The translations under genes and the position numbers were made by a program. DNA of 64,000 nt from Pseudobutyrivibrio sp. 49 (GTDB taxonomy: Bacteria > Bacillota > Clostridia > Lachnospirales > Lachnospiraceae): contig NZ_FNDP01000002.1 in assembly GCF_900100545.1 (NCBI RefSeq), positions 150,064 to 214,063 of the forward strand. Reading direction: 5' to 3'. The notes under the pieces are model-generated. The model worked only from the letters and a program-made list of their open reading frames with translations, was not told where the DNA came from and did not search any database. Positions 18,784 to 28,345 of this stretch are shown piece after piece. The stretch's first letter is position 1, and every line of letters begins with the position of its first letter.

Positions 18784-20948
18784 TCTAACTCTGGTCCCTC
18801 ATCTTCATCTGTAGCAGATTTGCAAATCATTCCATAAATGAACATTCCAAGTATGAAAATGTATTTGCTGTTATATGCTGCTGCCTCAAACATAAAGTGA
18901 TAATTGAATAATACAAAAGCAACTATTAATACATAATCTGAAAGCTGCTTGCCCTTATTCTTAATCATCTTTATAAAACAAACAAATGCCCATATTTCAA
19001 AGGCTAACAAAAGACCAAATACAATAAGACCATAGTCTCTATCAAAATCCAACCAGGTATTAAAGGATGTAAGTACTCCAGACTTATTCTCGTGAGCCCA
19101 TCTCCAAGAAATACCAAACTGCATTGGAATTTTATTTTCCTTTTCCCATGCTCTGTAAAGTCTAAACTGTGTGTAATAGATTAATCTAAGAGCTTCTTTG
19201 ATATATGGGATTCTATTGTTCTTGATAAATGAAGCAAATACTGCTCCTGTAACTATAGTTGGAATAATTGCTGTAAGTGCCTTGTTAAATCTAATCTTAT
19301 ACAATACAAATCCAGCCACTAGTGCTATAGGAATAATCCAAAGGCCTGTATATGCACCCTTTTCAACAATTATTTTCTTGAATGGATCCATATAATAACC
19401 TGCTACATAATATTCTGTCTGTTTTGATATATGTCTCATGTAGATTGCAATAACTATACTGATACCACAAACCGAGACTAACCCTATATTTCTCCATTTT
19501 CCCTTTGGACACATCGAACCTGCTAAGAAGGCAAATGCTGGTAATATCATTGCTGGAAGCATCTTTATCTCATATACATACCAGTCCGTATATACGATAC
19601 CTACAAAAGCAAACATTAAAAGTGAGAATGTAAAAATCACATGTCTATACCTATTTGGAGAATAGGTAGCCCCCAATGTGATATAATCGCTAGCATCTGC
19701 CACCGAATATAGCCCACTTGCAATTCCACAAACAAACAAAAACAGATATTGTAAATCCATACCCAAATAGCAATCCGGATTCATCATTGAAATAATGAAA
19801 AATGCTAACTTAGACCCTACTGCGAAATATACTATCTTGTATTTCTTACCATATTTATATAGCAGTTTAAAATCAATGATTATAGATGCTACAAGGAAGA
19901 ACACCAAAAACATGAAGAGTACTATGTCATAATTTCTTCCAAATTCCAACCAGCTATTATGAGCATAATCTAATACGTATTTTTTAGTATCTAATCTCCA
20001 GCCACCCATTTGTTTCTTAAAAATATAAATAAGACCACCTTTCCATGTGACCAAGCGGACATTTCCAAAAATACCACCATCACGTCCCATGAAGGAGTTG
20101 TTATATATATCTGCAAAACCGCCAATGTTGAATACATAGGCAGCAATAACCACTATTATTAAAGCTAGAATTCCCCATAGTACTTTTTTATACTTTATGA
20201 GAATTTCATGATGTCCAACCATAACATAGAGAAATGCCATGGTCATAAATACTGCCACAATAATAAATACAGCAGTACGCCCCTCAAAATATAAATTGAT
20301 ACCAGCACCTATTGCGCAAGCAATCATTTCAAATATAAAGAACTTTTTATTCTGCTTTCTTACTAAGAACGCATAGAACAATCCTCCAAACAATACTGTA
20401 AAGCCAACATCATAAGCATTTCTTCCCCAAAGCTTAGTATGATCAAAAAAGGCTGTTCCACCAACCATTCCATCTCCACCAAATACTGTGAGAATTCTAG
20501 AGTAATTTAAAACACCCTGAATATACATTCCAATGGCAAAGGTTGTTAATACGAGAAATCCTCTTTTTTCCAATTCGCTTTTACGATTTCCAACTGACAT
20601 TCTACCAAGAATATATATCATAGGAAGTCCCCATGCATTTGTAGTAAAATCCCAGTCTTTACCAATAATAGGTTTATTTATAAATTTGTACATACCCATG
20701 ACAAAGTAAGCCATCAACAAAAGAAAGAACGATATATTTAAAGGATTGTCCTTTCTCTCAGGATCAAAGAAATAATACAAGGCAAATAGAACCATTATAA
20801 AGAATGGTTTGTGTCCTAGGAAAATATCATCATATCCAAATCTCAATGCATAGAAAAACTCCATACCCAAAAACAACGCAAAAATAAATCTCTGGGCTGT
20901 TGGTGAGTATAAATAATCCATTATTGTCTTTTTTCTAACGTCAACCAT
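18747..20948 (-). CDS. O-antigen ligase/polymerase-like protein, duplicated C-terminus
   Basis: A 733-residue polytopic membrane protein resembling Wzy/WaaL O-antigen ligases. A GRNAYD loop, an EGRTA segment and the external loop ending AHNSWLEFGRNYDIVLF match the family pattern. It is unusually long. The last 130 residues seem to repeat the region near residues 295-410 (SWLEFGRNYDI.LF against TWLDFDRDYGLIVF). The frame is open 29 codons further upstream, but I start at ATG 20948. It has GGAAGGG 6 bases before it and avoids a 67-base overlap with the preceding gene. Likely role: polymerising repeat units or ligating chains on the outer face. Which of the two is unknown. Confidence 0.75.
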   Translation of the reverse strand: MVDVRKKTIMDYLYSPTAQRFIFALFLGMEFFYALRFGYDDIFLGHKPFFIMVLFALYYFFDPERKDNPLNISFFLLLMAYFVMGMYKFINKPIIGKDWDFTTNAWGLPMIYILGRMSVGNRKSELEKRGFLVLTTFAIGMYIQGVLNYSRILTVFGGDGMVGGTAFFDHTKLWGRNAYDVGFTVLFGGLFYAFLVRKQNKKFFIFEMIACAIGAGINLYFEGRTAVFIIVAVFMTMAFLYVMVGHHEILIKYKKVLWGILALIIVVIAAYVFNIGGFADIYNNSFMGRDGGIFGNVRLVTWKGGLIYIFKKQMGGWRLDTKKYVLDYAHNSWLEFGRNYDIVLFMFLVFFLVASIIIDFKLLYKYGKKYKIVYFAVGSKLAFFIISMMNPDCYLGMDLQYLFLFVCGIASGLYSVADASDYITLGATYSPNRYRHVIFTFSLLMFAFVGIVYTDWYVYEIKMLPAMILPAFAFLAGSMCPKGKWRNIGLVSVCGISIVIAIYMRHISKQTEYYVAGYYMDPFKKIIVEKGAYTGLWIIPIALVAGFVLYKIRFNKALTAIIPTIVTGAVFASFIKNNRIPYIKEALRLIYYTQFRLYRAWEKENKIPMQFGISWRWAHENKSGVLTSFNTWLDFDRDYGLIVFGLLLAFEIWAFVCFIKMIKNKGKQLSDYVLIVAFVLFNYHFMFEAAAYNSKYIFILGMFIYGMICKSATDEDEGPELEWKPEFLKKLKA

Positions 20949-20968
20949 ATTTTTCCCTTCCAAGTAAG

Positions 20969-22498
20969 TTAGTTGGCTACTGCCACGTAATACATTCCAA
21001 ACTGAGCGAAAGACATGTCCTGTGTCTGCATCCACTCTACATCTTCTGTTGAATCAATTAAACAGATATATACATCTCCTGACACTGCATCATTTACTGT
21101 ATAATCTGTAAAATCATAGCCTTCCCATCGGATAGGCTGTAAAAACTTTGCGTGATCATCCTCATATTCTACAGTCTCTACATATTTATCAACGGGATAT
21201 TTGCTGTAGCACAATACTATAGGATGTCGCATTCCTGACACATGAATGGTGCCATCATACTGCATAGCAAACTGAATAGCTTCCTCTGCACCTGCTGGCC
21301 AAACTCTATCCATCATCTCGTTGTAATCTGTAAAGTAATAACCTGCAAACAGGATGACACTAACGCTGTAAAGTGCTGTTATCACCGCTACTGTTGCCTT
21401 TTTATATTTCTTTACCCAATCTATTACAAACGCAATTCCCGTTCCAATAAAGAATATTAATGGAAGGAAGAGGATGTTTAATCTCTGGAAATTAGTCTCA
21501 ATAGATAAGCCCATGAATATTCCGCAGGCAAACCATATCCACATAACAATTGCTTTTGCATTTCTTTTTACTACACTTACAATCAAACCAATTACTAGAA
21601 ACAGGTTAGAAAAAATGTAATAGGTACCAAAAATTCTTGTTGCATCAAAGGATACATAATCGTACTGAGTCCAAAAATATGTAATAAGTGTGCCAAGATT
21701 TTTAAACGATGGCTTTACATCACCACTTCTAAAATAGCTAAGTCTAGGTATTGAGATAAATCCGGTCTTTATTTCCTCAATAACATCTAAGTTTACTAAA
21801 ACAAAAAGAAGAAGAGGAGAAACTAGGACTCCTAGCACTATCGTGAAAAGAATTATAGATTTCAGTGAAATCTCTTTCTTAACAAACAAATATATAAGTG
21901 TGCCATAAACAAGTACAGGCATAATGACCCATGGCGAGGCGTAGCTGTAAATTGCAATAGCCGTAATTACTGCTGCTATTATTGTCTTCCACCAAACGTT
22001 TCTTGATGTAATAATCAAATACAGGGCTATGGTTACGAATCCCACATAGTAATTGCAATCAAGTCCCCAGCGGCTCATATTGATGTGCCATGGACTGACA
22101 GCCAACACAAGCGTAGACCAAAAGGCCACCTGTTCATTTGATAGCTCTTTTAAAAGTAAATAGAAAAAAAGTAAGGTGACACATCCCAATATTGCCTGTG
22201 GTAATCTTACTGCTACAGAATTAAATCCCAAAATCTTAATGAACAACATTTGGAAATAACACTGCACAGCACTCATTCCACTACCCCATGTCTCCAAATA
22301 CACTGGATTATGATAGCCATGGGAATCCATTCCATAATTCAACATGGAGTATGCCTCATAAGCTGAGAATGCTTCATCCCTAAAATAGTTATTATTTGCA
22401 GGTATTCTGCCTACAAAAGCAAGTCGCAGAATACATCCTATAATAATAACTATTAATATCCTGTTTTTTAAAATGTTACTCTTTACTTTATCTAACAA
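20969..22498 (-). CDS. GT39-family (PMT-like) glycosyltransferase
   Basis: A 509-residue GT-C protein of the protein-mannosyltransferase/ArnT-like PMT_2 type, family GT39/83. The first external loop has the family's Asp-Glu motif in YFRDEAFSAYEAYSML near residue 42. A second conserved area reads AVSPWHINMSRWG near residue 135. About 11 helices extend to residue 395 and a soluble tail of about 110 residues follows. It would move a hexose from a polyprenyl-phosphate donor to a protein, lipid or glycan. The start is TTG (22498) with AGGAG 9 bases upstream. It lies 12 bases after the 957-residue paralogue. Confidence 0.83.
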   Translation of the reverse strand: MLDKVKSNILKNRILIVIIIGCILRLAFVGRIPANNNYFRDEAFSAYEAYSMLNYGMDSHGYHNPVYLETWGSGMSAVQCYFQMLFIKILGFNSVAVRLPQAILGCVTLLFFYLLLKELSNEQVAFWSTLVLAVSPWHINMSRWGLDCNYYVGFVTIALYLIITSRNVWWKTIIAAVITAIAIYSYASPWVIMPVLVYGTLIYLFVKKEISLKSIILFTIVLGVLVSPLLLFVLVNLDVIEEIKTGFISIPRLSYFRSGDVKPSFKNLGTLITYFWTQYDYVSFDATRIFGTYYIFSNLFLVIGLIVSVVKRNAKAIVMWIWFACGIFMGLSIETNFQRLNILFLPLIFFIGTGIAFVIDWVKKYKKATVAVITALYSVSVILFAGYYFTDYNEMMDRVWPAGAEEAIQFAMQYDGTIHVSGMRHPIVLCYSKYPVDKYVETVEYEDDHAKFLQPIRWEGYDFTDYTVNDAVSGDVYICLIDSTEDVEWMQTQDMSFAQFGMYYVAVAN

Positions 22499-22510
22499 CT
22501 TTGTTCTCTC

Positions 22511-25384
22511 CTATTTCACTTCTCGGAGCTTTAATAATCTTACGTTGGTGATTTTTGGGACATTATCCATTACATCATAACCACCTTGTACTTGAATTTG
22601 AATAAAAGAATGGGAATCGAAAAGCCATCCTCCTGCTGCACCCATAGGTATGAGCAATTTGCCCTCGTCCATTTGTGCTGCTATCTTATGAACTTCTCCT
22701 GTATCATCCATCCAAAAAACATAAACCGTAGTATCTAAATTATAGTATTTCTTAGTGAGAAGTTTTTTCCACTTGGATTTATCATCCCAGGAATTATTTT
22801 CATAAACGTAAGTAATGTTATCACTCACGCCATCAAATTCAAGGTATAAATAATCTGCATCTTCCCCTTTTATCTTTGAATCAAATTCAATTACTGTTGC
22901 TTTATCAACATCTTCAGTCGTATATTTTACATTTGCATCTCTAAATATAGGTTCTAAGGAATCCATAGAGCTTCCCCACGAGCCCGCCGAAAAGATAAGA
23001 TTATAATCTTCTGCCTCTAAATGACATACCTTATTCTTTTCTTTGGCTTCCTCTACCGAAAACTCTCCATGGTTTGGATAAAATGCATAGGTGTTTTCGT
23101 CATAAACATATTCTCCTGAAGTAACTAACCAATGATAAAAATAATAGTTATCTACTGGATTTAGGTTTGTTCCAACAATAGTTCCGTTTTTACGAATTAA
23201 ATCCACTGTCTCCTGAGCAGCTCCGTACCCCCTTATAGTAGGGTTAATTTCGAGAACTGAATCACCTTTAATATCAAAACAGTAAAAATAAAAGAAATCT
23301 GATACTCTTCCCAAATAGGACTTATCTTTGTCTAAATCAATTATTCGTTCATACGCCTGTTCCAAGGAATCGTAGTTAGTATTCTTAATGAAGCCTTCTC
23401 CAAGCCTCTTGACCTGATTATTTTTTACATATACAAATTCTTCTGGAACTGTATAATATGCTTCCAGTTTCGAAGCTGATGAAATATTTGTAAAGCCAAT
23501 TCCACCAAGAACTGAAATCATGAAAATCACATACCCAAACAATATTGCGGTCTTGTAATTATCTTTCATATACCTATCTAATATCACAAGCATTATGATA
23601 AAGGCAGCCCAGATTACACCAATATTTCTTTCGTATATAGAACCAGTGCTCAATCTAATTACTGAATAGCTAAATGATATTAACAGTAACAAACTGACTG
23701 AGATTGACATAAAGCCTGCTTCCGGATTTTCAATTCTCAGCTTCCACTTATATAAATGTACCTTTCCATTTTCGAAAAATAGAATAGCTGAAACCCATAC
23801 TACAAGTATTACAAATAAAAATGAGAACAAATACCATAGTGCCAATTTCACTGGTTCACTTGTGATATATGGGAAAAAGATATCTAATATTGGTTGTCCA
23901 AATCTGGCATATCCGTCGGCATATACGGTTTGGTCTGCCATGGCTTTCATGTGTTTTACAGTGCCAATCAAATATGGGACACCTAAAAGCACAGGTATAC
24001 AGCACATAGCCCACCATATCCAAAAGCTTACTGTCTTAATATCCTCTTTAAGCTTTCCTGATTTAACATATCCATATATCTGCCATATTCCAAATGGTAA
24101 AAATCCTGCACATACGGCTGCTCCAAAAACCGGATAGAAAAGACCATGAATATAGCTAGTTAAAAACCACGCCTTTAACCACTTATTTTTATCCTTTATC
24201 AATTCTGGTAATGTCAGAATCAATACAGAAGGTACAATTAAAGCCACTCTGTTATAATCTATCACTGAAAAAACAAGTGTTGCTAAAAGCATCCATTCGC
24301 CCTTAACCTGTCTTTTCAATAAAAATACAATAAGCAGAGTTATAAAAAGAAAAAATACATTTGTAGTTAGGTAGTAGTATGAATATTGGCCATTTCCAAA
24401 GAAATCCAGGAAAAAGCCATGAACTATTGAATACATTCCCGATACCGGAATATATTCTGAGAAGGCCTTCTGTCCTAACTTAACCATCTGGAAGTAGCCA
24501 ATAATATTCTCGGCTGTATGGTGTAAATCGTTTGTGATAATAGCACCTGTTCCGCTGTATCTATTAAAGGATATTATGGAAACACAAGTACCATAGGCTA
24601 AAACATCACTTAGACTATTGGCTGTTTTCCAGTTCTTTATGATTTTATAGATTGCTTCTGAGATAAAGCAAACTATCAGCATACAAACTAAAACCTTTAC
24701 CTTCTTAGGAACTGGAATATTTATATACTCATTGTTTTCGAATAAATATTTTGAAATAAGGTATGTAAGTAACGTAAAAGGAATGACTAATTGTGCTATA
24801 AGAATTCCTCTGACAAATGCTACTTCACTACCTAACAAAAAGAAAAATAAGGCAGAAATAGTTAAAGCTGCAATAGCAATCTGTACTTCTGAAACAGATT
24901 TCATGCCACCTTTTAAAACATATAAACGATAAAGGCCACATAAGGCATATACGGTAACAAATAAGAATGCTGTTCCTGATACTACTAACTTTTCATCCTT
25001 AGCAGCTATAACAACTGCGAATAGCAAAGCCACAATTGCTATCCAGTTATAGCTTTGATAGACAATCATTTCTATTGCTATATTCATTCCAAGCGCAAGT
25101 AATATTAATTTATCAGCTCCTACTCTACCTGATTGCTGATCTTCAATCCTTTTGTTATTGAATATCAAATAATAAAGACTTACGAGTATCATTCCTAAAA
25201 AGGAAAACAGATAAAAAGTATCTCTTTGTGAACTAATATTGCTTCCCATAAGTGCGGTGTATTCATTTACCACATCAGTGAATACCTGATTTTGATTCCC
25301 TGTATAACAAAGATATACAAGCATCAAAGCTGCACTTACGATAAAACCTAATATAATTATTATTCTTCTTTTTACTCCACTCAT
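22511..25384 (-). CDS. Large polytopic membrane protein, GT-C-like (paralogue B)
   Basis: A 957-residue paralogue of the 966-residue protein at the left end of the block, similar over its whole length. It has about 15 helices in residues 5-660 and a soluble C-terminal domain of about 290 residues. Shared marks include NQVFTDVVNEYTA near the first loop, TNDLHHTAENIIGYFQM, YIPVSGMYSI, FLTSYIHGLFYPVFGAAVCAG and the VRLLKLREVK end. No named family is recognised. The family resemblance is to GT-C enzymes, with loop His/Asp residues (DLHH) conserved in both copies. The two copies are about 17 kb apart, each within a few genes of a GT2 enzyme, which suggests related but distinct sugar additions. Confidence 0.72.
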   Translation of the reverse strand: MSGVKRRIIIILGFIVSAALMLVYLCYTGNQNQVFTDVVNEYTALMGSNISSQRDTFYLFSFLGMILVSLYYLIFNNKRIEDQQSGRVGADKLILLALGMNIAIEMIVYQSYNWIAIVALLFAVVIAAKDEKLVVSGTAFLFVTVYALCGLYRLYVLKGGMKSVSEVQIAIAALTISALFFFLLGSEVAFVRGILIAQLVIPFTLLTYLISKYLFENNEYINIPVPKKVKVLVCMLIVCFISEAIYKIIKNWKTANSLSDVLAYGTCVSIISFNRYSGTGAIITNDLHHTAENIIGYFQMVKLGQKAFSEYIPVSGMYSIVHGFFLDFFGNGQYSYYYLTTNVFFLFITLLIVFLLKRQVKGEWMLLATLVFSVIDYNRVALIVPSVLILTLPELIKDKNKWLKAWFLTSYIHGLFYPVFGAAVCAGFLPFGIWQIYGYVKSGKLKEDIKTVSFWIWWAMCCIPVLLGVPYLIGTVKHMKAMADQTVYADGYARFGQPILDIFFPYITSEPVKLALWYLFSFLFVILVVWVSAILFFENGKVHLYKWKLRIENPEAGFMSISVSLLLLISFSYSVIRLSTGSIYERNIGVIWAAFIIMLVILDRYMKDNYKTAILFGYVIFMISVLGGIGFTNISSASKLEAYYTVPEEFVYVKNNQVKRLGEGFIKNTNYDSLEQAYERIIDLDKDKSYLGRVSDFFYFYCFDIKGDSVLEINPTIRGYGAAQETVDLIRKNGTIVGTNLNPVDNYYFYHWLVTSGEYVYDENTYAFYPNHGEFSVEEAKEKNKVCHLEAEDYNLIFSAGSWGSSMDSLEPIFRDANVKYTTEDVDKATVIEFDSKIKGEDADYLYLEFDGVSDNITYVYENNSWDDKSKWKKLLTKKYYNLDTTVYVFWMDDTGEVHKIAAQMDEGKLLIPMGAAGGWLFDSHSFIQIQVQGGYDVMDNVPKITNVRLLKLREVK

Positions 25385-25420
25385 TTTCCCTCGAGTCCTA
25401 CTAATCTGTTGTACTATAAT

Positions 25421-27298
25421 TTATAAAACTAATACCAATTTTCCCTCATCATTAACCCTATACAGAGATAACGCATTTACCTCATTAGGATTTTCAAATA
25501 TGCCTAAATAATTTTCACCTAAGTTCTCAGTAATACTATAAACAGCTACATAATCATAGGTGCTTGCAAGCAGGCTCTGCAATTCTTCAGTTGATAAACC
25601 AGAACCACTTTCATCAATAGTCTCACCGAAATGCTTATCGCTAAAGACAAAATGTCTTGGCTTTGCTATCGTTTCAAGAATTGGATGGAAAGGAGCATCT
25701 TTGTCTCCACCCACCAATAAAATAGAAGCATCCTCTTCAGTATTACTATTTATCTTATCTGCAAGTATATTAATATTCTGACGATACTCTAGTGATGCTT
25801 CTACTGATTTTCTTTCTGCAAAAGAATACAGTGTATCGTACTGGCTGTGTCTTACGCTGACTACGATTAATACAGCGATAAGAACCATCACTACTTTGTT
25901 TGCTCTATCTAAAATAGCATCTCTCAAAAGGAATACAGCGTATATCAAACCTGTCAAAAGAACGATTCCACAATATCTGTCAAAGGAAGCCAGATTTTCT
26001 GCTTCGTATTCTGAGAAGCGAGATATATAAAGTGGAAACAGCGACAGAATGTAAAATATAACTGCTGCGCTAGGTATTACTGCTCCCGAAATCGCTGTAG
26101 TCTTACCAATTCTGCCAAGTCTGTAAAGTCTCTTGCTAAATAATATAAAAGCTATAGCCATAAGAGCCATTATGGCGGCATAGTTAAATCCTAAGCGCTC
26201 ATAGTAAATATAGCGATAAGTAATTGCTGCTCTGAAATTATCATAAACTACAGTATAAAATGGTGTGCCTTGGCCTTTTATAGTAGCGATGGTTCCTGCT
26301 ACATCAAAAGGCGCACTAAATTTCTGCTCCGTATGAGATACGCTAAGCTCTAGCTTCCAAAGAAGCTTTGCTACAAGCATTACCTCTAAAGGAATAAGCG
26401 CATTAAGCTTTTTTATCTTGTTATCTGTTTTTGTGGATGACAGATAATCTATGCAATAGAACAAGCCGATAAACATTGCCAGATATAGACCAACATCCTT
26501 TGCTAATACAAGTGTGCCGCAAAGTAAAGCCATGTAAGTATGGTAAAATCTGTCCTTATTCTTTGTGAGAGCAACTGCTGCAAAGCCACTGCCTCCCATC
26601 ACTCCAAGAAATGGATCAATGTAAAGGGATGCATATGAATCCTTAAAGAAATACAAAGGTGCTACAAGAGCTATGAGCCACACAATAGTGCCAGCAAACT
26701 TTTTAGCCAGTCCCTTCTCGACTACTCTTATAAATGGCAGCATTATTATCACTGCAAGTAATTGATAAGCGAAGTAACATTTCCACTCAGAAAAATCACC
26801 AGTGCAGACCATGTTAACTTTTTCTAAAAGATACTGAAAAAGCGACATAGCTGGTGGGTACGATGGAAATACAGCTGTAGAATTTGGCACCGTTCCAAAT
26901 CTATCGATACGAGCCATAATAACGACTGTATCAAGCCAGTGTGAAAACTCATCTGTAGTCATGGCAAGTCTGTCTTTGTTACAGTATGATAACAGGCCTG
27001 CTAACACGATAAATACCACCGAGCCCGGTGTTATTAGATTAAATAAACGTTGCTTTACTAAATCTGCCTTACCATTTTTGTAAATGTAATAAAACGTATA
27101 TACGTATATAAAAAAAGCAGCGGCACAAATAACAAATGCACCTACCTGCAATATGTTAATCATGCCAAACAAAAATAGAATCAATATTATTCCCATGCAT
27201 GAAATTGGCAAGGCCTCCTCGAAAGCCTTGTCAAATCTAAAGCACGCGAATACCGCAAATGCGGATATTATTAAGATAAATAAAAGTATCGACAGCAT
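25421..27298 (-). CDS. Polytopic membrane protein, GT-C-like
   Basis: A 625-residue protein with about 13 hydrophobic segments and a soluble C-terminal tail of about 140 residues. The first large loop has MTTDEFSHWLDTVVIMARIDRF, an Asp-Glu plus His arrangement like the GT39/GT-C active-site loop, and then FPSYPPAMSLFQYLLEK. I cannot name the family with certainty. It lies 5 bases downstream of the GT2-GtrA fusion, which is the best candidate to supply its polyprenyl-phosphate sugar. Predicted function: extracytoplasmic sugar transfer to the surface glycan. Confidence 0.7.
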   Translation of the reverse strand: MLSILLFILIISAFAVFACFRFDKAFEEALPISCMGIILILFLFGMINILQVGAFVICAAAFFIYVYTFYYIYKNGKADLVKQRLFNLITPGSVVFIVLAGLLSYCNKDRLAMTTDEFSHWLDTVVIMARIDRFGTVPNSTAVFPSYPPAMSLFQYLLEKVNMVCTGDFSEWKCYFAYQLLAVIIMLPFIRVVEKGLAKKFAGTIVWLIALVAPLYFFKDSYASLYIDPFLGVMGGSGFAAVALTKNKDRFYHTYMALLCGTLVLAKDVGLYLAMFIGLFYCIDYLSSTKTDNKIKKLNALIPLEVMLVAKLLWKLELSVSHTEQKFSAPFDVAGTIATIKGQGTPFYTVVYDNFRAAITYRYIYYERLGFNYAAIMALMAIAFILFSKRLYRLGRIGKTTAISGAVIPSAAVIFYILSLFPLYISRFSEYEAENLASFDRYCGIVLLTGLIYAVFLLRDAILDRANKVVMVLIAVLIVVSVRHSQYDTLYSFAERKSVEASLEYRQNINILADKINSNTEEDASILLVGGDKDAPFHPILETIAKPRHFVFSDKHFGETIDESGSGLSTEELQSLLASTYDYVAVYSITENLGENYLGIFENPNEVNALSLYRVNDEGKLVLVL

Positions 27299-27302
27299 CT
27301 AC

Positions 27303-28337
27303 CTACTCCTTATCACTAAAGATTAAGGTTCTCTGAACTGTATAATTAAATAAGTAAAGGATTATCTCTACTGGTACCTTGATAATTACAGGAGCCACAG
27401 CTGGAATCAACGCCGAAAGGTTTGTTACTGCCCAGCCGGAAATAGTTCCTGAAATTACTACAAGCACAAGATACTTTGCTAACTGTACGGCACTGTTGCC
27501 TTTGCCCTGAAATACCACGTTCTTATTCAAGGTGAAATTGATAAGACATGAGCAGGCTCGTGCTATGTAAGTAGCCATCATAATCTTTGCACCACAGGCA
27601 TGAGCAATAATAAAGATAATGTAATCTATCAATGCCGAAAACAGTGATGCAAAGGAATACTTCAGAATAATACTGTAAATACGAATTGAATCTCTCACAG
27701 GATTAAAATGAGAAGACTCATTATTATTCTCGTAAACTGTCTCTATAGTAACCTCTGTGATATTAACCTTGTTTGACTTAATATCCAGAAGCATATTTGT
27801 CTCGTATTCGTATTTTTCTCCTTCGCAACGAGCTGCTATCTCTAGGAAGGAGAAAGGCAATCCTCTAAGGCCTGTCTGTGTATCAGATACATTGATACCA
27901 CAGGTCCATTTATATACCTTGCGGGAAATGCCATTTCCCATACGGCTTCTCCATGGAACATTTCCTGTGTCAAAAGCACGACATCCAAGCACTACATCAT
28001 TAGGATTCTGCTCCATAGCCTCTGCCACCTTTACTATATCTGCTGGTCTGTGCTGACCATCAGCATCTACAGTGATAACGCCAGCCTTTGCAATCTCAGG
28101 ATTAAGTAAGCAGTAATTAATAGCACTCTTAAGAGCACGTCCCTTTCCTTGGTTGATAGCATGGGTAACAATGATAGCTCCCATGTCTTTAAGCTGAGTG
28201 AAGATATGGGCGTATTTCTCTCCGCCACCATCATCTATTACAAGCACGTTTTCAAAATAATTAAAGATATCCTTGGTAAGTGGAACCAAGCTTTCAAGTG
28301 GTTGATAAGCTGGTATGATAATAAGCTGTTTTTTCAT
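27303..28337 (-). CDS. GT2 polyprenyl-phosphate transferase fused to GtrA
   Basis: A 344-residue fusion. Residues 1 to about 220 are a GT2 domain of the DPM-synthase type, with IIPAYQPLESL, VIDDGGGEK, VTVDADGQHRPADI and CRAFDTGNVPWRSRMGN. Residues 225-344 are a four-helix GtrA-like domain (YSFASLFSALIDYIIFI, LINFTLNKNVVFQGKG, FNYTVQRTLIF). GtrA proteins are thought to help move undecaprenyl-phosphate sugars across the membrane, so this protein could both make and flip a lipid-linked sugar. It is the only GtrA domain in the window. It is flanked on both sides by GT-C-like proteins, forming a compact donor-plus-acceptor-enzyme set. Confidence 0.9.
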   Translation of the reverse strand: MKKQLIIIPAYQPLESLVPLTKDIFNYFENVLVIDDGGGEKYAHIFTQLKDMGAIIVTHAINQGKGRALKSAINYCLLNPEIAKAGVITVDADGQHRPADIVKVAEAMEQNPNDVVLGCRAFDTGNVPWRSRMGNGISRKVYKWTCGINVSDTQTGLRGLPFSFLEIAARCEGEKYEYETNMLLDIKSNKVNITEVTIETVYENNNESSHFNPVRDSIRIYSIILKYSFASLFSALIDYIIFIIAHACGAKIMMATYIARACSCLINFTLNKNVVFQGKGNSAVQLAKYLVLVVISGTISGWAVTNLSALIPAVAPVIIKVPVEIILYLFNYTVQRTLIFSDKE

Positions 28338-28345
28338 AATATTCC

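Noticed and set aside
20949..21035. N-terminal extension of the O-antigen-ligase-like protein
   Set aside because: It would overlap the upstream gene by 67 bases. The ATG at 20948 has a clear ribosome site and a normal start.
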